In this document: positions 56,232 to 64,000 of the stretch, piece by piece
Numbering within the stretch: position 1 is the first letter of the stretch
Layout of the letters: each line of letters starts with the position of its first letter
Assembly: GCA_963978545.1 (NCBI GenBank)
Contig: OZ021722.1
Span: 6,715,201-6,779,200 of the forward strand
Reading direction: 5' to 3'
DNA: 64,000 nt
DNA from: Linyphia triangularis
Taxonomy: Eukaryota > Arthropoda > Arachnida > Araneae > Linyphiidae
Notes under the pieces: generated by a model
Told to the model about the DNA's origin: nothing
The model's database searches: none
The model's input: the letters and a program-made list of their open reading frames with translations, nothing else
Translations under genes and position numbers: made by a program

Positions 56232-57463
56232 CACTATCTGGCCAAAAGTATCCGGACACCCAGTGGTATGGACTTAGAGAGTCCTGTGGCACATATTAAT
56301 ATGATGTTGGTCCCCCTTTTGCATCGATGACAGCCTGCACACGTTTGGGAAGACTTTCCACCAATTTTTTATAGGTGACCATAGGAATTGCCTTCCAGGC
56401 GTCCATCACAGCTGAAGTGAGTGCTTGCAGTGAAGATGGTCGATTTGGCTGGCTACGTAATCTACGCTCCAATTCGTCCCAAAGGTGTTCTATGGGATTT
56501 AGATCGGGGCTCTGAGAAGGCCAGTCCAGTTTTTGAACACCCATTTCGTCAAACCACGTCTGTGCAAGCCTCGATGTGTGAATGGAGCAGTTATCCTGCT
56601 GGAAGAGAAATAGGCCTTGCCCGAAATATTGCCATAGAGTTGGGAGTGCAGCATTGTCCAGAATGTCCACATACATCTCAGAGTTCATGTTTCCAACCAC
56701 AGGAACTAACGGACCCAGGCCAAACCACGAGAAACACCCCCCACACCATTATGCTTCCCCCACCAAACTTAACAGTCGGCACAATGCAGTCGCTATAGAA
56801 ACATTCGCCGGGCATCCGCCAAACCCAGATGCGTCTATCCGACTGCCAGACTTGTAAAGCGAGATTCATCACTCCAAAGAACAGTTTTCCACATGTCCAC
56901 AGTCCAATGACGGTGAGCTCTACATCATTACAATCGATGCTTCGCATTCTGTGAAGTGATGCTCAGCTTGTGAGCGGCTGCACGACCATGGAATCCCAAG
57001 TCTTTTAACTCTCGACGGACAGTCCTGCTGCTAACACTAACGCCTGATGAACTTTGGAACTCCTGAGAAATTTCCACCAACGAGGACTTGCGATTTTATT
57101 TCACTACCCTTTTCAGAGTTCTGCGGCTGAGTTCACCAAGTGTTTTCGGCCTATCGGTTCGTTTTTCTGCCGTTTCACGGCCTCGATGTTTCCACTTCAC
57201 AATTACATCACTCACAGTGGATTTAGGCTTCTGTAGAATGTCCGCAATCTCACGAACTGATTTCCCACAAAGGTGGCATCCCACTATTCTGCCACGATCA
57301 AATTCACTAAGCTTCTTTGACTTACTCATTGCCTCACAAACGCATAAATACAATCTGACAAACTTATACCAACACTTTTATAGCTTTCAATTACGTATCA
57401 AATTGCGTCACTCGCCAGAACCACTTTTTTAAGGGGTGTCCGGATACTTTTAGCCAGATAGTG
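56232..57463 (-). mobile_element. Full-length Tc1-like transposon, decayed
   Basis: 1232 bp with 30-bp terminal inverted repeats starting CACTATCTGGCCAAAAGTAT (one mismatch between ends), flanked by TA (56230-56231 and 57464-57465). The length, TA target and single transposase gene are typical of Tc1/mariner. The short inverted repeats are intact although the gene is broken, so copies could in principle still be recognised by an active relative. Confidence 0.95.
56296..57329 (-). pseudogene. Tc1-type transposase pseudogene (DD34E)
   Basis: It begins MSKSKKLSEFDRGRIVGCHL, with a helix-turn-helix region (SVREIADILQKPKSTVSDVI) and a GRPR-like part (TDRPKTLGE). The catalytic motifs are all visible: [16 protein letters not shown] and SPDLNPIEHLWDEL, with 34 residues between the second Asp and the Glu. 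Three nonsense codons (57096-57098, 56928-56930, 56925-56927) and at least two frameshifts (after the first catalytic Asp, about 56880, and after the GGGSIMVWG motif, about 56735) destroy the frame. Family length is about 340 residues, matching the full span. Confidence 0.93.
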
Positions 57464-57465
57464 TA

Positions 57466-60400
57466 TCAGGTATACTGTTGTCAAGTGTATGATGCCTTCA
57501 AATCTAGTATGTAAAATTTATGGTGTTTTCAAAGCAAGAGGAAATTCCAATAATTTTTCATAGTTTTAGCCAATGCATTATCTAGCGACGAGTCGATTTT
57601 TTTTTTTATCATGGCTAGCTTTAAAGTGTTTAAAAACCTAGCAAAGATATTTCAAACGTTTCAGCGTTCCTGTCAACATACTGCAGATTACTTTTGGGCA
57701 TTTAAACCCAGTCTTTTATTTTTAAAACATTGAACTAAAAAAAGAACAAGAGGTTAAAATAAGAAGCTCACATTTTTAGCTATTTTACTCTACTTTGCAT
57801 GATCACATATATATAAAACAAATTTTCCTCTATATTGTGAAATTATCAGTGCTAGAAGTGTGGGTAGACACGAGGAGAAGCTTCCTCTCAATTTTCAAGA
57901 AAACACCCTTGTGTCTCCCCACTTCTAAAACAACTGGAATCCATTCCCCCACGTTTAAAAATACTCAATCCGTCTAAAAACTACTACAGAAAAATTACAT
58001 TAACCTTAGATATAATGACACTGAGAAAAAGTGATTTAAGGTTTTCAGATGTAAAAAACACTATAAATATATACATAAGTGTCAACTTTTCAAAAAACAT
58101 GGGGGGCGAGTTTTGACGGAAGATGAAATTTTTCGAAAAATTATCGAAATCTATTAATTTTTCGAAAATCTAGGTATGACACAACTTCTCATGTAATACC
58201 TACAATAAACAGTTATTATAATTTATTTGGAGAATGGAGGGGAAAAAAGGAGACAGTGTTACAAGAATCAGGGTAGGCAGCCCCCCCAGAATTTAAAAGT
58301 GGGGAGGCCAGACCCCCCCCCCATACTTTACGCCTATGAATATATATATATATATATATATATAATAAATAGTGTGGTTTATTTTTCTTCTCTTTTTTTT
58401 ATGATATATACATATATATATATCATACTAATATAAAAATGTATTATGCTACTTTGTATAAAGATATAAATATTTTTATTAACAAATAATGTTACATTTA
58501 GTCAACTTTTACCATTGAATGAACTTTCTTTTAAGATAAATTTCTATATACGTGTTTCATATAGAGACAAGCTATTTTTTAAAAAAAGATTTGGGAGTTC
58601 TCTAAAATTTTATTTGATGAAAATATGTACATTTAGAAGCACTATTTAAATCTAAATAAACAGTTATGTTTATAATTTTGAATTATTACTTCACTTAATC
58701 TCTTACTTCCAAGTTAAAAAACTACGTCGCAGAATATCCAGTAAAATTACAAAACATTTTGAAACCTTGTTCAATGTTAGGAAATTAAATTATTCCCTTA
58801 CTTGTTAGTATTTTTTATTATAAGATACAAAACTATAAAATTTATCCTTGAGGAGGGAAGATTGTACTTGTCACCAACTTTTGGGCATTTTCTCACTTTT
58901 TTTTCTTTTTTTTTTTTACCCACTTGTACCACTGGACATTGTATATGTTACCGTTACAGCTTGAAAGCCATTAAATTGCACATTACCTAGTTAATCTGGA
59001 GATTAACTGATTTGCCCAATTAAAAGTAGAATCAAGAGTTTTCCGCAGTTTATCATTAACAGCTGCCAAATTGTTAGAGTTCAAAATAATGTTTGATAAT
59101 TCATTCTACTATCTAATTTGTTAGTTGTTTTATTGTACTAACTTGATTCTTTAGTTATCGAATAATAAGTAAATAACATTGTGTTAATTTCCGTAAGTGT
59201 AATAATATTTTAAACTGTTTGATACTTTGCATTATAGTTTTTTAATTGATTGATTCTATATGAACTATTTTGTTGAATGTATTAACTGGATTCTTTAGAT
59301 ATCAAAAAATTAATAACGTGTTGTTGTTACCTTATGTTATTCCAGCAAAGATCCTATTTTCACTTTAATGAGTGCTTAGTAGGTAATATGCAGATTATCT
59401 AGGTAATTTGCAGATTACCTAGGTAATTTAAGAAATGAAACAATTTCCAGCACTTTAAGAGCATTAGAGTCACCCTAGTTTATCTGCATGTTTTTTCTGA
59501 TTTCTGCAATTTAGTGGTAACATACATATGTAAACATTTCCTAGTGACATGAAACAACTCATTTTTGAAATCAGAAAACAAATCAATTTTGACAGAATAC
59601 AGACAATTAAGTTATATTCTTTATAAGGGCAAAGAGTAAGTTTTAAACTTTGGGTCATAGGTCTCTAATTATTAAAATCGTCTGTCATTAAGTATCCTCA
59701 ATTACAAAGATGTATTAAAACATTAAAATTCTTTTCAAGTTAATGAAAACTAACCTGAAAGCGCAGTTTACACAAAAACGTTAATGAAAATTAAAAAGAG
59801 TGAAATTGTAAGTTAAGATTAATGTCAAGAAACTGTCACACAGTAACATGGCCTTAACGTAATTTTGAAAATCGTACATATAAGCATGGAATACTCAGCA
59901 CAGCGCATGTACTTGATTTATAGGTATACTTTAATAATAAAAAAAAACTTGCTGAAACGTTAATTTACTTGGCAAAAATTCGATATGCATATACCTGCAA
60001 GTTTTGTATTTCGAAAGTGGAATAAGTAAAGCTCAATGCAAATTAAAAATATGTTGGATCCGGGAAGCAATATCTAGTATTATATATCTGCCAAAATGTA
60101 AGACGCTTTTAGAAATCCCAGCTCTAATTACAATTGATTGGATGTCGGTACTAACAAAACAAATATTCCAAACAAAATGTAAACAGAGGCAAAAACAAAT
60201 CCCAGGAAGAAGTTGGAAAACATACTTATCCGATAAACTCGGTGAAGGTAAGTCCATCCTTGAATGCTGTATTCAAAAGGATAAATTTCTCGCCTACATT
60301 TCAGTTTTTTCATCGAAATAATTGATATTGTTAGTAAACAACGCCTTCAAAACAGAAACAATTCATTACTAATATGGCTGACATTTACTTTATGAGGAAT

Positions 60401-61175
60401 CTTGGGAAAAAGGTCACAAACGTAGTCATAAAACGATATTGAAAAAAACTGCATACCTATTTGATGGAATACAATATGCAAAAAATGAAATTGTTTTTAT
60501 TACTGAAAAGTATTTATTAAATTGATAATATATTATTTTCGTAATTTCTCGTGATAATTGTAAGCAGTTTTGAAAAAAAAGTTTATATTTTTGTTGGTTG
60601 ACTTGTTGAATTACTTGTGAGAAGGCTGCACATTGGGCTTGATCAACGCTAATTATCATTGAGCAATGTAAATAAAAATGTCAAAGTTTGTAGATAATGA
60701 AGAAGAATAAAAAGAAACACTGCTTTCCTTAATACAAAAAAGAATTTGAGATACATACCAAGCTTATCACTATTATTTAGGTATTGAAATGAAACGATGT
60801 CTTGTCCGCGCAGATGTCTTTACGCGCACTTTTGCATCAATTTTCCGGATACCGATCAACCGAAACAACGGTTAACTGGAAGTGTATCATCGAATTCGAA
60901 ATTTTTTACTAAACTTTAGACCTACTTCAATACGTCATTTTACTTTATGTGAGGTTTTTTTTAAAAAATGTGTGAAACAAAATGAATATCCATTTCCGTG
61001 TCTGATATCACCGTTTCTTTATGTCATATTGCTCCTGTGATACTGCTACAACTTTTTTTTTTCCAAAATGATCATTTATCCGAAAAAACAGTTATCCAAA
61101 AATCCCCAGTAGCCAATAATTTTAAATTATCGAGGTTCAACTTTGATATAGATGGGAAAAAAAAGTGTTGTGTTA
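57466..61175. other. AT-rich intergenic or 5' intronic sequence
   Basis: No gene or element firmly recognised. It contains a C-rich patch at 58278-58324, TA microsatellites at 58340-58365 and 58404-58425, a short tandem block GCAGATTA(T/C)CTAGGTAATT (59388-59428), and a slightly GC-richer patch at 60795-60900. An open frame at 60004-60321 followed by a GTAAGT at 60247 was noted but not accepted as a gene. Confidence 0.6.
58340..58365. repeat. (TA)n microsatellite
   Basis: About 13 TA units, followed nearby by a second short run at 58404-58425. Confidence 0.9.
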
Positions 61176-61443
61176 CAGGCGCATAGCCAGGGGAAGGGAT
61201 ATGGGGATATGTCCCCTCCCAAAAAATTTCAATTTGATAGTAAAATGCAAAAACTAAAGAATTTTTTTTAAATTGGTAAATTTATTTTAAATGTTTATAA
61301 GTTTCTAAACATACGTAGGAAAAAAAATACCTGTAAATAATTCTTTATGGTATTAATAAAAAAATATATATTGTTGTAATTTGTTGATCGAGTTATTAAT
61401 TTCGTATAACCCCTCCCGAAAAATGTCTCTGGTTTTGCCCCTG
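61176..61443. mobile_element. Short hAT-type MITE
   Basis: Ends CAGGCGCATAGCCAGGG and (complement) CAGGGGCAAAACCAGAG. The flanks TTGTGTTA (61168-61175) and TTGTGTTG (61444-61451) are a 7/8 target duplication. 268 bp, non-coding. Confidence 0.82.
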
Positions 61444-61810
61444 TTGTGTTGCAACCATTAGGATTGTTTTTATTATTTTATTGTGCCATACCATTGAACA
61501 GTAAACTTATAAATACTTCATCGCGACCAAATGTAAAATTCAATTAAGGGCCTGATTCTCACCTACTCTCGAATCGGAATTGCAATCGGAAAGGGAGGTG
61601 TCACGTGACTTTCCGATTATTTGCGATTCTCACGTCAAAAATCTCGTTTAACGAGATGTCCAATCTCTCGGAATGCGTCTCGGTTGCTCTGGAGCTCTTG
61701 GGATGCCATGACGATTATCGAGATCTCGGCGAAGTTTATTCTGATTGGTTGTTCTAGTTGTATGTTGAAGTGTCTATTGTTGCTGCTGTTTTAAAACAAC
61801 AAACATCAAA

Positions 61811-62062
61811 ATGGATCCTGCAAGAACATTAGTTTTTATGAATTTTACCCAGTATTTAGTGAACAGGGAATTGAGAAGACAAAGAGTATTTAGAGATAAA
61901 ACAAATCCCTTTGACTCTCACGATATTCATTTTATTGAAATTTTTCGGTTTTCGAAACCTGCAGCATGGCTGGTAATTGAAGAAATTAGAAGTGTACTTG
62001 CCACACAGTGCCAGAAAAAAAGAAATATGAGCCCTGAACTACTTTATTTTTTCTGTTATTAA
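61811..62062 (+). pseudogene. N-terminal fragment of a Harbinger-type transposase
   Basis: Starts at an ATG in good context (TCAAAATGG). Residues RRQRVFRDKTNPFDSHDIHF, then EIFRFSKPA and CQKKRNMSPELL, match the N-terminal region of Harbinger nucleases (RxFRDRxNPxD...RFRFSRPT...NxALSPELQ). The frame ends at TAA after 83 residues, whereas the family is usually 350-400 residues, and the catalytic triad region is missing. An intron at this point is a less likely explanation because no later exon is recognised before the inverted repeat. Confidence 0.75.
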
Positions 62063-62178
62063 GACTCATTTCTCCCAAGTTTTACATAAAGCTACGGAGC
62101 CAATACAGGAAGGAAAAAGTAATCATGATAAATTCTTATATGTTCACTACATTTACGAAAAAAAACCCTGATCTTTCC

Positions 62179-62348
62179 AAACGGTATAGTGGTTAGCGTG
62201 CTAGCTTCTAGACCGCGAGGTTGCGGGTTCGAGTCCCGTGTTAGGCATGGATGTTTGTAAATGTATGTTGACTTGTCTAATGACGAATGTTTCGGCGCGT
62301 TATAGCCCTCGTGTTGCTGACGGCGCCAGATAATCTGAAAACAACCAA
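62179..62348 (+). mobile_element. tRNA-derived SINE, copy 4
   Basis: The cleanest copy: A-box GTATAGTGGTTAGCGTGC, B-box GGTTCGAGTCCCG, conserved body and AAAACAACCAA tail. The flanks CCTGATCTTTCC (62167-62178) and CCTGATTTTTCC (62349-62360) form the target duplication. It lies inside the Harbinger element. Confidence 0.95.
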
Positions 62349-62669
62349 CCTGATTTTTCCTTTGACTACCAAATAGTTTTGGTGGTATCAGGCAAGAACG
62401 TGATTCATGTAATTCAGACGGCAGCCAACTGTTAGCAAATTAGTATTTGCATGTTGCGATTCTTATCAATATTCTAATTAAAACTGTTGCATAAATTTAT
62501 CTCCTGTTGGGTGCCTGCTATTAATTTTTACCAATTATTAATTATTAATTTACCAATAATTTTTATTACTATGTTCTAAATCATAAACAAAACATTGTGT
62601 TCATCACAAAGAGTTAAAATGCACAATAAAAGCCATAAATACCGCCTAGCTTGTGTTTGATAAAAGTTT

Positions 62670-62701
62670 TACTATTTTTTTTTTTTTTTTTTTTTTTTTT
62701 G
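62670..62701. repeat. Poly-T tract
   Basis: An almost uninterrupted T run of about 31 bases inside the Harbinger-like element. Confidence 0.9.
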
Positions 62702-63087
62702 AGTCATTCATTCTCAAAATTTGCTGTCTTGTGATTTAGAGGGACCAAAGGTATTCCTTTGTTATCATCAGAAAAGTTAATAAATGTTTTAATGCATTTT
62801 AGTATCTGTTCAACTTTCTTGGAAGCCATTTCTTGCAACACCACAAGGAGAGGACGAGTTCCTCAAGAAAATTATGAACATTGAATTGAAGTCAAAACAG
62901 CACATGGTTCTGAAAACTACTGCGCATTCCTAACCGCGCAGTTTTCAGCGGAGGAAGTGCGTCATTTTTCGATTTCGGGAAAAACTGAGGTCAGAATCAC
63001 TCCTTATCTACTGAACGAGAAATGACCAGATTCCGAGAGAGCCGGTCACGATTTTTTTTCCGAGTGAGAATCGGGCTCTAAAGCAAC

Positions 63088-63622
63088 AATAATATAAGCC
63101 ATAAAAACAGAGTTTTAAAAAAAATATCATTTAGATGCATTGTCAATTTTTATATTCATTAACACAGCGCAGACATCAAAAGCATTTCTATCAGCAAAAT
63201 GTGCGGTAAACTATGTTTCAAAATTTATTCATTAAAAATAAACATGAATGTCATCCACAAATATCATTTATTTATTCTGATTGAAGTTATTTTATAATTT
63301 ATTTATTAAAAAAAATTTGGCAACAGGAAAGAAATTCAACAATGGATTCAAACCTCTTTTGGTTCAATCGTTCAATCCATCGATCCTATTTTAATGCGAT
63401 TGAGTGACGGCAAATTGGTTTATTAGTATTCCGTAAAAGTGGCCTTTTAGTGACAGTAACAGCCCCGAAATTTGATACAAAATGTATTGTTATCGACATC
63501 GAGCCTATCTACCAAGTTTCAGTCCAATTGGATGACGGCAAGGGGAGTTAATTAAGACTCCACAGATTCCACTCCCATCGACAAACAAACATTCAAAAGC
63601 GAAGTTAATATAAAGGATTTAA
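63088..63622. repeat. Interspersed repeat, TTAACACAGCGC family, copy 3
   Basis: Matches 51838-52345 over its whole length in the same orientation, including CAGTCCAATTGGATGACGGC and CTCCCATCGACAAACAAACAT. It begins a few bases after the Harbinger target site. Confidence 0.85.
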
Positions 63623-63634
63623 AAATTTTCCATT

Positions 63635-64000
63635 TCACTGAATTTTTACTTTCAATTACCTATATGTTTACAAAGGGTAACATTCGTTTAAGGAATTTTT
63701 TGCATTTCTTCGCTGTTTGGAACATCCTGATTTCAAAAAAGTGGTCTAGAAAAAATGTCTGTCCTGCATGTATATATGTCCGTGAATCTGTGTGTACGTG
63801 GTCAGCATAACTACTGAACAAATTGACCCTACGATGTTCAAATTTGGTGTGCGGGTTGGTGGTGGCCATGAGACCTACCATTAAAGTTTTCGTCAAAATC
63901 GAGCATGCGCAGTGAAAAAATCACGTTTTTCAGCATTTGCTAAAAAACGGTTCTAACGATTTTGATTAAAATTGATGTGCTAATGCTCTAGACGTGTTTT
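63635..64000 (-). mobile_element. GGGGTGTGGAA-family element, copy 4 (runs off the window)
   Basis: Reverse complement of the right part of 36590-37265: TTTCAATTACCTATATGTTT, TTTTTGCATTTCTTC, GTCAGCATAACT.CTGAACA, GACCTACCATTAAAGTTTTCG, ending in TTTTGATTAAAATTGATGTG at the window edge. Confidence 0.75.

Larger units (their letters stand above)
61548..63078 (+). mobile_element. PIF/Harbinger-like transposon, internally deleted
   Basis: Terminal inverted repeats GGGCCTGATTCTCAC and (complement) GAGCCCGATTCTCAC. A TAA target duplication (61545-61547 and 63079-63081) matches the TWA preference of PIF/Harbinger. It carries the start of a transposase gene (61811-62062) but no DDE catalytic region, and hosts a SINE at 62179-62348. 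1531 bp. Confidence 0.85.

Noticed and set aside
60004..60321. 105-codon plus-strand open frame with an internal GTAAGT donor-like site
   Set aside because: No recognised domain, no matching exon nearby and no clear acceptor. It may be a chance frame or an exon of an unknown plus-strand transcript; transcript data would decide.
62179..62260. Possible functional tRNA gene (A and B boxes present)
   Set aside because: The sequence is the head of a dispersed SINE with a long body, shared tail and target duplications, and no full cloverleaf is evident.

Overview
The window is AT-rich eukaryotic nuclear DNA. Almost everything that can be supported as host coding sequence belongs to one large multi-exon gene on the minus strand. 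Twenty-one exons between 54773 and 11906 join in consistent reading phase, each with AG/GT splice borders, and give about 864 codons. They encode, in order, a PDZ domain, a coiled-coil, a Ser/Pro-rich linker, an RGS-like (RGSL/LH) domain preceded by an acidic EDDDF motif, and a complete C1 zinc finger. This is the architecture of arthropod RhoGEF2, the homologue of vertebrate PDZ-RhoGEF/LARG, which couple G-alpha-12/13 to Rho. A C1 domain between the RGSL domain and the catalytic half is typical of the Drosophila-type protein and absent from ARHGEF11/12. The first coding exon lies to the right of the window or is unrecognised. The catalytic DH-PH exons are not visible and probably lie to the left. 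The low GC content, kilobase introns, this gene architecture, and the Tc1 and LINE sequences suggest an arthropod, possibly a chelicerate such as a spider; that last step is inference with low confidence.

Layout: 1-11905 is intron (or gene-poor sequence) 3' of the last visible exon and is filled with short interspersed repeats, two SINEs, a 43-bp minisatellite and one GC-richer block with CRE, E-box and YY1-like motifs. 11906-35129 holds the second half of the visible gene (linker end, RGSL, C1). 35130-54773 holds the first half (PDZ, coiled-coil, Ser/Pro linker). 54774-64000 is upstream or 5'-intronic sequence with a decayed but full-length Tc1 element, a PIF/Harbinger-like element, a short hAT-like element and a fifth SINE.

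The introns are a dense, nested transposon landscape. It includes five tRNA-derived SINEs, all with target-site duplications; a 5'-truncated non-LTR retrotransposon whose (CAACCAACCA) tail matches the SINE tails; several hAT-like non-autonomous families (CAGGG...CCCTG ends); a solo LTR inside a hAT element inside another repeat; and several foldback (long inverted repeat) elements, one of 1.1 kb flanked by TTAA. I saw no prokaryotic features, CRISPR arrays, functional tRNA/rRNA genes or clearly new defence or metabolic system. The most notable signals are the SINE-LINE tail pairing, the large TTAA-flanked palindrome, and foldback elements lying within tens of bases of RhoGEF2 splice sites.
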